From the NCBI GenBank assembly GCA_003170325.1, contig PMZP01000025.1, positions 1 through 14,692 of the forward strand: a stretch of DNA of 14,692 bases, read 5' to 3'. A program made the position numbers and the translations under genes. Below the pieces are notes generated by a model. It was not told the origin of the DNA, ran no database searches, and saw only the letters and a list, made by a program, of their open reading frames with translations. The stretch comes from Candidatus Tayloriibacteriota bacterium. GTDB lineage: Bacteria > Patescibacteriota > Minisyncoccia > Phycocordibacterales > PALSA-1337. Positions 6,106 through 12,865 of this stretch are shown here, piece by piece; the first letter of the stretch is position 1; every line of letters starts with the position of its first letter.

Positions 6106-6650
6106 CCTACCAGCGAAGCGGTTATGACCAACCGCCGGTCATAAGTCTTGTCTTTAGGTATGAACGTACCATAGCAAGTAATGATCTTGAGAAGCGGTAT
6201 GCCTGCGTTGGCGAAGATGGGAGCACTGGAAGAAGTGCGCCTGTAGACTGTGGTCCCCGTTACCTTGAAATGCAAAATATTTCCGGACTGATCCGTGACG
6301 TAGATATCGTCGCCGACGGCAAGCTCATGTAGATGCTTGAACACACCGGGAATAGACGCGCCGTTATCCACATGTCCGTCGATGATGGCGCTACCGACCT
6401 TGCCAGGCAGGACGCCGAACTGATACCAGCCTGCCTGGATGAAATTGTGCGGCACGTCCATATCGCCGGCTGTCGTCAGGCCAACCGGAATGACGGAAGC
6501 GACTTTATTGATCTTAGGGATATAAAGACTCGACGGCAGAGCGCCATGGACACCGGCAACCGGAGTCGTCATGGCGGCTAGAGCGACCCGGCTTCGGGTT
6601 AAGGATATGAGGAGTGAGAGGACCGCCAGAAGGATTATTTTTGCGCGCAT
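6102..6650 (-). CDS. Class F-type sortase (orphan)
   Basis: 182 residues from the ATG at 6650. The N-terminal hydrophobic stretch (about 4-26) is a signal anchor or cleavable signal (ending RVALAA). The catalytic triad is visible: H93 in the DGHVDNG motif, C159 in IITCYGTF, and R172/R173 in YDRRLVI. The order and spacing, LPS-Y-IPKI near the start and GVF-HL after the His, match class F sortases, which cleave an LPxTG-like signal and join surface proteins to an acceptor in the envelope. The longer in-frame start at 6764 was rejected because the preceding 38 residues carry no signal features and the family starts near here. No substrate gene is adjacent. TCYG, instead of the usual TCGG after the catalytic Cys, is a small deviation. 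Confidence 0.85.
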   Translation of the reverse strand: MRAKIILLAVLSLLISLTRSRVALAAMTTPVAGVHGALPSSLYIPKINKVASVIPVGLTTAGDMDVPHNFIQAGWYQFGVLPGKVGSAIIDGHVDNGASIPGVFKHLHELAVGDDIYVTDQSGNILHFKVTGTTVYRRTSSSAPIFANAGIPLLKIITCYGTFIPKDKTYDRRLVITASLVG

Positions 6651-6780
6651 ATTTTGCGCACAACTGTAGCACACTTGCTTTAACATTGCTTGTAATAATC
6701 CCGACCATCGTGCGGCTATCACTGTACGCATGTCTAGCGATGTGCACATCAATGGGCTTACCATCGGTTTGACCCATATT

Positions 6781-6815
6781 TAACGAACCGCCTCCTTTTT
6801 AGGGGGCTTTCGTTA
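6781..6815. repeat. Inverted repeat between divergent genes
   Basis: TAACGAA (6781-6787) pairs with TTCGTTA (6809-6815), and GCCTCC (6790-6795) pairs with GGGGGC (6802-6807), one G-U, around TTTTTA. The stem is 13 bp in two parts. It sits between the minus-strand sortase and the plus-strand matrixin, about 47 nt before the latter. Neither strand has a following U-tract, so an operator shared by the divergent genes or an RNA element is more likely than a terminator. Confidence 0.5.
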
Positions 6816-6847
6816 TCATGAAATGATGGGTAGCATCAGCCGAAATG

Positions 6848-6856
6848 TGAGATAAT
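6848..6856 (+). promoter_or_regulatory. Extended -10 promoter of the matrixin, leaderless
   Basis: TG-A-GATAAT ends six bases before the ATG at 6863, so transcription should begin at or next to the start codon. GGA just before the ATG is part of this six-base gap and would be absent from the message. Confidence 0.55.
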
Positions 6857-6862
6857 CAAGGA

Positions 6863-7831
6863 ATGAGACGATCAATCATCACAATCGTGTTTGTAGTCAT
6901 CATGATTGGCGGTGCTTTTGCAACCTTCCATTATTCAGCGGACATAGGACATATGATCCTTCCGATCATGAATGAGATAAAGAACAGGTTGTCGCCGCCG
7001 GCTCCCTGCACCGAGCCGATCCTCTATTCGGTCGGCTCATTCGACGGTCGGTTCGGCGTCAGTGCGAACCAATTCGAAAAGGACATTGCCGGGGCCGCCA
7101 GCGTTTGGAATGACGCTCTTGGAAGGCCACTTTTCAAATATTCTGCCGACGGTCCGCTAAAGATAGATCTCATTTATGATTACCGCGAGCAAGCGACGCT
7201 CCAATTGAAAAAGATCGGCGTAGTTATCTCGGATGACCGGACCGCCTACGACACGCTCAAAACCAAATACGATGCCCTTTCAAAGCAGTACACCGCCGAT
7301 AAGTCCTCCCTGCAAACGAGGATCGACGCCTACGATCAAGATATGGCCTCCTACAGCCAAGAAGTCTCCTCTTGGAACAGTCGCGGAGGAGCACCACCAG
7401 ATGAATACGCCAAGCTCCAGTCCGAAAGACAGAGCTTGGACTCAGAGGGTGCTTCCATTGGGGAGGAACGCGCAACCTTCAACCAGATGGTGAATACTCT
7501 GAACTCCATGGCGGTCGAACTCAATCATCTGATCCAGTTACTAAATCTGAATGTCAAATCATACAATACCACCGGAGCTTCGACCGGCGAGCAGTTCGAT
7601 GAGGGCGAATACATCCGAGATTCTGCCGGTACGCGCATCAATATATATCAATTCGCCAATGAAGGCCAGCTAACCAGGGTCTTGGAACATGAGCTGGGAC
7701 ACGCTCTGGGACTCGGGCACGTGAACGATCCCCGGGCCATCATGTACTATCTGAACGAGGGTACGAACCAGAAACTGACTGGAAGCGACCTATCAGAATT
7801 GCAAACGGTCTGTGTGTTATTGACGCTATAA
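6863..7831 (+). CDS. Membrane-anchored matrixin-type zinc metalloprotease
   Basis: 322 residues. An N-terminal signal anchor (about 5-21), a segment with YSVGSFDGRFGVS (55-67) and a W/G-rich N-terminal part of the protease fold, then an inserted coiled coil of about 115 residues (about 120-235, rich in Lys/Gln/Asp/Ser with a GGAPPDE break at 175-181), then the zinc site HELGHALGLGH (H276, H280, H286; E277 catalytic) and the met-turn (IMYY, M294). This is the M10 matrixin signature HExxHxxGxxH, and the enzyme would act outside the membrane. The coiled coil splits the catalytic domain, so it may be a spacer or a partner-binding arm. No propeptide cysteine switch is obvious; C49 and C317 are the only cysteines. 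Its stop codon TAA is embedded in the next gene's -10 box. Confidence 0.85.
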   Translation: MRRSIITIVFVVIMIGGAFATFHYSADIGHMILPIMNEIKNRLSPPAPCTEPILYSVGSFDGRFGVSANQFEKDIAGAASVWNDALGRPLFKYSADGPLKIDLIYDYREQATLQLKKIGVVISDDRTAYDTLKTKYDALSKQYTADKSSLQTRIDAYDQDMASYSQEVSSWNSRGGAPPDEYAKLQSERQSLDSEGASIGEERATFNQMVNTLNSMAVELNHLIQLLNLNVKSYNTTGASTGEQFDEGEYIRDSAGTRINIYQFANEGQLTRVLEHELGHALGLGHVNDPRAIMYYLNEGTNQKLTGSDLSELQTVCVLLTL

Positions 7832-7832
7832 T
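7827..7832 (+). promoter_or_regulatory. TATAAT -10 box overlapping the matrixin stop codon
   Basis: The last codons of the matrixin (CTA TAA) followed by T spell TATAAT. The start of transcription would lie near 7839, about 14 nt before the next ATG. The maturation protease may therefore be transcribed both by read-through and from this site. The -35 region is poor. Confidence 0.4.
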
Positions 7833-7852
7833 GGAACTGCCCTACTGACTTT

Positions 7853-8239
7853 ATGAAAGTAACCTCCGACCGCAAAATCGTATTCATCTTTGGCAATCCC
7901 GATCTGGAGATCGATTCATTGCCAGTGAAGATGATGCCGAAATTGCGTCAGACATTCCCGGACATATCTTTTGAAATAAAGGACCCCAACGAGGAATGGG
8001 ACGTGCCGGAAGAATTGACCGTCATAGATACCGTCATGGGTCTTGATGAAGTGACCGTTTTCAATGACCTTGAATCATTCGACTCGTCTCCGCGCCTTAC
8101 TATGCATGACTTCGACGCTTTGGCGAATCTGAAATATCTGAAGAAGCTCGGCAAACTCAAAAGAATCAAGATCATCGGAGTGCCGATGGATATTAAAATA
8201 GACATGGCATTTGAATCCATCGTAAAGCAATTGAGGTAG
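7853..8239 (+). CDS. Putative NiFe-hydrogenase maturation endopeptidase
   Basis: 128 residues, near the usual 130-160 of HycI/HybD-type proteases, which clip the C-terminal tail of the NiFe large subunit after Ni insertion. The pattern fits: a beta strand ending in FGNPDLEID (13-21; family GxGNxxxxDD/E), VIDTV (57-61, D59), and LTMHDFD (82-88, H85) in place of the SSH motif, then IIGVPMD. An acidic residue at 17-21, D59 and H85 would be the three Ni ligands, equivalent to E16, D62 and H93 of E. coli HybD. The sequence is divergent (one Gly of the GxGN motif is Phe). The likely client is the hydrogenase large subunit at 10737-12035, which retains a short tail after its last ligand. It lies outside the hydrogenase operon, after the matrixin. 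Confidence 0.6.
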   Translation: MKVTSDRKIVFIFGNPDLEIDSLPVKMMPKLRQTFPDISFEIKDPNEEWDVPEELTVIDTVMGLDEVTVFNDLESFDSSPRLTMHDFDALANLKYLKKLGKLKRIKIIGVPMDIKIDMAFESIVKQLR

Positions 8240-8254
8240 GCGATCAGCTCGTGC

Positions 8255-8899
8255 TTATATGATCAAATCAGAGAAGACGACGAAACGCTCCGAATATCTC
8301 TGCTCCGATCTTACCCAAACTCCTCCGCAGGTGATGAGATTCAGATGAGACTTCCCATCGCTAGAGCTGAAGACGTCAGAATCATCTTCGTGTTCACCAT
8401 ATGTCCGTAGGCTGCGCACCTCGAAAGCTGCTACCACGCCATTCTCGTCTTCGACAAAGATCTTGTCGCCGACGCGTATCTTATCGAGATCATCGAATAC
8501 CGCCGGCGCATTATGCAACCAGCCCATATGTCCGACTATCACGGAGATGCCTATTTGGCCGGGAAGAGGGCCCCGGTCGAACCAAGATACATCAACTGGG
8601 CCTTCCGGGACAGCTACGGCTCCGTCTTGCGTAAGGCCGAGATGCTCTATATGAGCATCGATCTTGATAGACGGTATTCTCAAGCGCGACGGAAGCGCTG
8701 ATATAGGTGATATCCTTACGCTAGCCGCCGGAGCCTGTGTAATCTCAATAACGCTGGCGGTCGATCTATCATGAACGACACTGGTTCCAGCCGATGACAC
8801 CACAGCGATGCCGAAAGTATAGACTGTAACGGCTAAGCCCGCTCCCGTCAGAACGGCCACGATCGAGTGAACGATCGTCCGTATTTTTAATGATTCCAT
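8255..8899 (-). CDS. Sortase paired with an LPNTG surface protein
   Basis: 214 residues: an N-terminal membrane span (about 10-34), a linker, then a sortase beta-barrel with LRIPSIKIDAHIEHLGL (73-89), H124 in VGHMGW, C191 in ITCGGVW and R205 in RYSERFVV. The TLxTC-type active site and layout place it with the class D/F group. Its start overlaps the end of the surface-protein gene by 13 nt, so translation is coupled and the LPNTG protein is the obvious substrate. It differs from the orphan sortase at 6102 in having an HMG rather than HVD active-site loop and a longer N-terminal linker. Confidence 0.87.
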   Translation of the reverse strand: MESLKIRTIVHSIVAVLTGAGLAVTVYTFGIAVVSSAGTSVVHDRSTASVIEITQAPAASVRISPISALPSRLRIPSIKIDAHIEHLGLTQDGAVAVPEGPVDVSWFDRGPLPGQIGISVIVGHMGWLHNAPAVFDDLDKIRVGDKIFVEDENGVVAAFEVRSLRTYGEHEDDSDVFSSSDGKSHLNLITCGGVWVRSEQRYSERFVVFSDLII

Positions 8900-10041
8900 A
8901 TGGCATACAGCGAAGTCGGGACCAAAACAAGCATGCAGAGCAAGCCGATGGTTATGGACCAGCCGCCGCTTTCTTCAGGGGGAAATCCTGTGTTCGGAAG
9001 CATCGGTATGGACACTGTGACAATGGCAGATGAGGTAGCAGTGACAAGCTGACCATAGGCGTCATCTCCATATCCAGTGACAGTCGCGATATTAGTCGTA
9101 GTCGTATATATCTTTGTAGTGCAGCTATATGTCCACGATTCGCTAGGATCAAGTTTGCCATTTACATTCTGGTCTCCGGTAATCTTGGTGACGGGACTGC
9201 ATTTGTCATCGATCAATGATATGTTTTTGAGCGATAACTGGCTTCCGGCAGTTACTACGGTATAAGTATATGTTACCAATCCCGGTCCTCCAGACAAAAC
9301 AGACGGAGTCGCGACTTTTGTGATTCCGATACTCGGCATGATTCTTGACGGATAACTGCTACCGCCACCGCCACCACCGCCAGTTGGTGGTGGTATGACT
9401 GACACCGGAACTACTGGAGTGACTGGTGCGGGTGTAGATGTGGGTGAAGGCGTTTGCGAGGGTGTTGGCGAAAACGTTGGTGAAGGTGTAGGAGAAGATG
9501 TAGGGGAATACGTTGGTGAAGGCGTTGGCGAGGGTAAGACAATCGGAACAACCGTCACATTTACGCTTTGATTGCCGCCTCCTTGGCTATCTGTGATGTT
9601 TTGATGAATAGCCCCTGTATCTACAGCCGAAGCAGTCAGAGTGCCGTTTGTTTGCACATCAGCGATCTTAGCTGTATAAGTCACTACATTCGGATATGAA
9701 TCTGTATCGCCGTTTGAAAGCGCTGTCCGGCGTAAAGCTATAGGATGGCTGGTGCCGTCGGGAGTCACGATCGAAGCAGAGATATCGGATGCGTCGCAGA
9801 CAGCCGCTCCTCCGCCCATTCCGTTGAAAATATTCAAACTGTAAGAGATAACATCGCCTATATGCGCTTGGGGCGCATTTGCAAAAAGAGTGATACCCAA
9901 TCCGCTGCCGGTACAGTCAGCTGGGCTTTTATGCGCAGAAACAGTGCTAGTAGTGAAAAGAAGTGCCACAAACACAATGCCGATCATATAGTAGGGCATT
10001 TTGAGTGAACCTTTATAGAGATTATTCATATTCTTAGCCAC
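8887..10041 (-). CDS. LPNTG-anchored surface protein with Pro/Thr stalk
   Basis: 384 residues from the GTG at 10041; ATG four codons later is an alternative. Order: signal peptide (about 15-36, cleavage after TVSA), a first beta-rich domain (37-168) with two Cys (43, 82), a PSPT-type stalk (170-220), a run of seven Gly (221-227), a DUF11/DUF7507-like Ig-fold domain (about 237-342) with two Cys, then the sorting signal: LPNTG at 348-352, a hydrophobic span, and a very short tail (IWNH) with a His instead of the usual Arg/Lys cluster. The sortase overlapping its 3' end would cleave between Thr and Gly and attach it to the envelope. It is exported to the surface, probably as an adhesin or envelope-spacing stalk; the ligand is unknown. 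Confidence 0.85.
   Translation of the reverse strand: MAKNMNNLYKGSLKMPYYMIGIVFVALLFTTSTVSAHKSPADCTGSGLGITLFANAPQAHIGDVISYSLNIFNGMGGGAAVCDASDISASIVTPDGTSHPIALRRTALSNGDTDSYPNVVTYTAKIADVQTNGTLTASAVDTGAIHQNITDSQGGGNQSVNVTVVPIVLPSPTPSPTYSPTSSPTPSPTFSPTPSQTPSPTSTPAPVTPVVPVSVIPPPTGGGGGGGSSYPSRIMPSIGITKVATPSVLSGGPGLVTYTYTVVTAGSQLSLKNISLIDDKCSPVTKITGDQNVNGKLDPSESWTYSCTTKIYTTTTNIATVTGYGDDAYGQLVTATSSAIVTVSIPMLPNTGFPPEESGGWSITIGLLCMLVLVPTSLYAIWNH
9382..9534 (-). repeat. Degenerate Pro-Thr/Ser-Pro stalk repeat
   Basis: Within the surface-protein gene about 51 codons encode repeating P-S/T-P units (SPTPSPT, SPTFSPT and similar). The DNA shows matching degenerate repeats of the type GGTGAAGG-GT-GG on the plus strand. 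Such a tract should be extended and prone to length change by slippage, and is likely surface-exposed. Confidence 0.7.
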
Positions 10042-10129
10042 AAATTACATATATTGATAATTGCAATCTTCGTAATGTAGCCGTAATAGCTCAATTATTA
10101 TTACAATCAGATTTTAACACATTTCCATA

Positions 10130-10158
10130 TAATGAAAAGAGCGGTCTTGGGAGACCGC
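10130..10158 (-). terminator. Terminator of the hydrogenase operon
   Basis: GCGGTCT (10141-10147) pairs perfectly with AGACCGC (10152-10158) around a 4-nt loop. Read on the minus strand it is followed by TCTTTTCATT, so it ends the transcript of the HypC-like gene that stops at 10185. Confidence 0.75.
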
Positions 10159-10184
10159 CTGCAACAGCAATGCGAGAAAAGGTG

Positions 10185-10640
10185 CTAACCCGAAGCCTTC
10201 TTCGAGACCTCGGCGATGCCGAACAAGTGGCAGAATGCGGTGTCTCCCGGAGAGATCGAGAATTTGTGCTTGTTGAATACGCGGACTCTCTTATCACCAA
10301 CCACGATCATGGCCGAAATTTCATTGACGCTATCAACTATTCCTCTGATCGTATCGCATTCTCGGACTCGGCCTTTATGATTCCGCCAAAAAGCTCTGAC
10401 GGATTCTGCAGTCCAAGGACGAAGATCGAACGGATCAACCCCGATAGAATCTACATATTTCTCGACTGCGCTGGGGAAGCATCTCCAGAGCAGACGGTGA
10501 GTGGGTATACCCATACATTCGACTAGACGTGTCAGCTCCGCCGCCTCGAACGATCCTATAAAGCCACGCCGCATCTTTATTTCGATGCAAAAATACGCGT
10601 AATGCAAAAATACAAGTTCACCGGATATTTCAGGTTCCAT
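10185..10640 (-). CDS. Hydrogenase-operon protein with HypC-like C-terminal domain
   Basis: 151 residues. The last 57 residues fit the HypC/HupF pattern of small beta-barrel chaperones that carry the Fe(CN)2CO precursor: C95-DTI-R-G-IV (family MCLAIPGxV), a middle strand with VVGDKRVRV, and a closing PGD (131-133) followed by FCH (H138) and FGIAEV (family GDYVLVHAGFAI). In HypC the key Cys is residue 2; here it would be internal behind about 94 residues of unknown domain that includes several Cys and Trp (LLWRCF, FWRNHKG). The start at 10640 was chosen because AAAGGAAAT precedes it; a TTG start at 10733 (182 residues) lies 3 nt after the large-subunit stop. The position right after the large subunit supports a maturation role. 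A coincidental OB-like fold cannot be excluded. Confidence 0.5.
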   Translation of the reverse strand: MEPEISGELVFLHYAYFCIEIKMRRGFIGSFEAAELTRLVECMGIPTHRLLWRCFPSAVEKYVDSIGVDPFDLRPWTAESVRAFWRNHKGRVRECDTIRGIVDSVNEISAMIVVGDKRVRVFNKHKFSISPGDTAFCHLFGIAEVSKKASG

Positions 10641-10736
10641 ATTTCCTTTCTTGGTGCTTTCAATGGCACCAAAACTGTCGATCTGCTCAAAGCATATCGA
10701 ACCCACGGCGCTTTGCAAGTTGAGCAGTTCCAATGC

Positions 10737-12035
10737 CTACTTCCCCTTCCACTTCACTTTAAGGAAATGCGCCCCACAGCTCATACAAGGATCGTACGCA
10801 CGGATGAGCTTCTCGATCTCCATGCCGATCTTTTCTTTTGATTCGTCCTCGGCGATGAGCGGCTCGACTATGGCGGAGACATCGCGCTCGATGTTGACTT
10901 GGTTCTGGCCGGTCGGAACGATGACTTCACCGTCCAGAACGATTCCATTCTCGTCCATTACGACTTTGTGGTACAGAGTGCCTCGCGGCGCTTCGATAAC
11001 GCCCATTCCTGTACCGGCACGCATGGGGACTTTGATGACAGGTTCCGGCGTAAAGACAGTATTGGTCAAGATCTCAATTGACTCATCTATGGAGTGTAAT
11101 ATCTCTATGGCTTGGGCCAGATTGTTATGGAAAATATCAGTAGATGGGAAGAGCTTCAATGCTTCGGCGGCCGATTCCTTGGTATTGGGATGCAATTTAT
11201 CCTTGGCCAGATTGATTCTCGCCAAAGCGCCGACCATGTAGCTCTCGCCTTTGTATTTATAAGCCGAGGCTTGCGAGTAAGGCAAAACTGTATGCTCCAA
11301 ATGAGATCGGAAATCCTTCTGTTCATAGACTTCGCCATTATCGGTGACGATCTTCCCACCGATATATCCGAAAGTATCGTCAGGAATGAGCGCCATGTAC
11401 TTGGTCTTGCGATCAAGATGTAGAGGGGCGTCCATGAAAATTTTAATCAGCCGTAATACAGCTGGTCTGACAGCCTTCATTTCCTCGACGCATTCAGCCG
11501 CGCCTTCGGGCGTCGGGAACTTCAGGAATCCGCCGATGACTGGGAATGTGGCGTGCACGCTTCTTCCTGCCACCAATTGCGAGAGATGATTGCCGGCGGA
11601 TTTGACATCAAAGCCGTCATGAAGGAGCTGGTGCTGTATCGGATCCTCATCGTCGAAATCCAAAAACGCATCCTTGCCGAAAAGGTCCGGCATGACGAAA
11701 AGGTAGAGATGTAATGCATGGTCGCGCGAAACCAGCCCGTGCATAGTCAGCTTGCGGAGCAACTTGGTCTGCGGTGTGACCTCGATGCCGAGCGCGTTCT
11801 CGGCGGCTGCGATAGCGGCCATGACGTGAGCGTTCGAGCAGGTTCCGCAGATGCGTGACAAGTGAGCCGGAATAGCGGCGATATTCTTCCCTTTCATTGC
11901 CTCGGTGAAGAAGCGCTTGTATTCGACGATGGCGAATTTGACGTCTGTGACTTTGCCGTCATTGACGGTCACGTCCATGGAGGCGTCCCCTTCGACTTTG
12001 GTTATGTGGTCCAATCGTAAGTCTATTCTATGCAT
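10737..12035 (-). CDS. NiFe hydrogenase large (catalytic) subunit, group 3b-like
   Basis: 432 residues, the normal size for cytosolic group 3b alpha subunits (sulfhydrogenase type). Both Ni-binding motifs are present: RICGTCSNAH (C63, C66, H70) and DPCMSCGAH (C417, C420, H423), plus the N-terminal Glu motif KVEGD (E15). The enzyme would make or oxidise H2 reversibly, coupled to NAD(P)H or ferredoxin through partner FeS/flavin subunits that are not in this window. After H423 there is a tail of nine residues (FLKVKWKGK) that a maturation endopeptidase could remove. It has its own TGC-TAGACT extended -10 box ending six bases before the ATG, so it is probably transcribed independently of the small subunit, as a leaderless message. 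The HypC-like gene follows and is probably co-transcribed. Confidence 0.93.
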   Translation of the reverse strand: MHRIDLRLDHITKVEGDASMDVTVNDGKVTDVKFAIVEYKRFFTEAMKGKNIAAIPAHLSRICGTCSNAHVMAAIAAAENALGIEVTPQTKLLRKLTMHGLVSRDHALHLYLFVMPDLFGKDAFLDFDDEDPIQHQLLHDGFDVKSAGNHLSQLVAGRSVHATFPVIGGFLKFPTPEGAAECVEEMKAVRPAVLRLIKIFMDAPLHLDRKTKYMALIPDDTFGYIGGKIVTDNGEVYEQKDFRSHLEHTVLPYSQASAYKYKGESYMVGALARINLAKDKLHPNTKESAAEALKLFPSTDIFHNNLAQAIEILHSIDESIEILTNTVFTPEPVIKVPMRAGTGMGVIEAPRGTLYHKVVMDENGIVLDGEVIVPTGQNQVNIERDVSAIVEPLIAEDESKEKIGMEIEKLIRAYDPCMSCGAHFLKVKWKGK

Positions 12036-12050
12036 AAATGTAGTCTAGCA
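12036..12050 (-). promoter_or_regulatory. Extended -10 promoter of the large subunit, leaderless
   Basis: On the minus strand TGC-TAGACT is followed by ACATTT and the ATG. The layout is the same as upstream of the small subunit (TGC-TATGAT, six bases, ATG), and both are preceded by ATA. The intervening EEP gene is thus bypassed by a dedicated promoter. Confidence 0.55.
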
Positions 12051-12072
12051 TATTCCCTTATATTCCAGAATA

Positions 12073-12825
12073 TTATTGGACTCTTATAATCATCGGCAGG
12101 TGATCTGATATGGTCACATTCGGAACCGAGAACTCATTCACAGAGAGGTCTTTGTCCACAAAGACATAATCCGAATACCGAAGCTCCTTGGTATACAAAG
12201 GACTTCTCGTATCTATTATAGAGTACTCTTTGATAAGGTCCTTGTATTCAGCGCCGATCATTTGAATCGCTTTTGTATCCGGTAATAGATTGAAATCACC
12301 ACAAATAATTTGCGAGCCCTCGAGTTCCTTCGCGAGATCAAGGACCTTCTGGCTCTGCTCTATCTTCGCTTCAGTATCTCTCTTAATGCTCTCCTGCCAT
12401 AAGCCGTGGACATTGATTATCCCATATTCACCAGCTTGAACTGACATCGCTGTGCCCACGGCAAATCGCCCGGAATAATCGCTCCACTTCTTCGTCGGGT
12501 CATATAACGAGATAGTTTGGCCAAAGGATTGCTTGTAATTATTGCTCACAAAGCAGGCAATCCCATATTTAAAATCTAGATCCTTCGATCTTTCGCTATA
12601 ATAGCCGCCATCTCCGTATTCGGAAAAATAGCCGGTGTGATTCGGGAGCATGCGCTGTATGTCTTCGTAAGCGCTCTTGATCTCACCTCTGCTAGTTATG
12701 CCGTGTCCGCCCTTTAAAATCTCTTGGAAGCAGAAGACATCCGTTGATTCGGCATGACCTTTAATAAAATCGAATAATGGTTCGGTGATGCGACAACCCC
12801 AAGTGTTTAATGAGATCAGTTTCAT
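12073..12825 (-). CDS. Endonuclease/exonuclease/phosphatase (EEP) family hydrolase
   Basis: 250 residues with all motifs of the metal-dependent EEP fold (exonuclease III / DNase I / sphingomyelinase type): LNTWG (6-10, N7), FQE (33-35, metal-binding E35), NVHGLW (138-143, H140), GDFN (176-179), SDYVFVD (218-224) and SDHLPM (240-245). Nucleic-acid, phosphoinositide-like and other phosphodiester substrates occur in the family, so the substrate here is open. There is no signal peptide, so it acts in the cytosol. It lies between the two hydrogenase subunit genes on the same strand, 40 nt after the small subunit, and seems unrelated to hydrogenase function. Its DNA looks more A/T-rich than its neighbours, hinting at later insertion. 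Confidence 0.88.
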   Translation of the reverse strand: MKLISLNTWGCRITEPLFDFIKGHAESTDVFCFQEILKGGHGITSRGEIKSAYEDIQRMLPNHTGYFSEYGDGGYYSERSKDLDFKYGIACFVSNNYKQSFGQTISLYDPTKKWSDYSGRFAVGTAMSVQAGEYGIINVHGLWQESIKRDTEAKIEQSQKVLDLAKELEGSQIICGDFNLLPDTKAIQMIGAEYKDLIKEYSIIDTRSPLYTKELRYSDYVFVDKDLSVNEFSVPNVTISDHLPMIIRVQ

Positions 12826-12838
12826 GGATATTCAGATG

Positions 12839-12853
12839 TCCGCTTTTTGCGGA
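12839..12853 (-). other. Short hairpin between small subunit and EEP gene
   Basis: TCCGC (12839-12843) and GCGGA (12849-12853) pair around a 5-nt loop (AAAAA in the minus-strand RNA). There is no U-tract on the minus strand, so it is not a standard terminator. It could stabilise the end of the small-subunit message or weaken read-through. Confidence 0.3.
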
Positions 12854-12865
12854 TAACTCAATTCA

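Noticed and set aside
8240..8280. GATCA/TGATC inverted repeat between converging genes
   Set aside because: Only 5 bp with a 13-nt loop and no U-tract; too weak to call a terminator.
9382..9534. CRISPR-like or satellite repeat
   Set aside because: The repeats are degenerate, without spacers, and encode a Pro-Thr/Ser-Pro stalk in frame.
10651..11241. A 196-codon plus-strand frame opposite the hydrogenase large subunit
   Set aside because: It is antisense to a gene with clear catalytic motifs and has Ser/Met-rich shadow composition.
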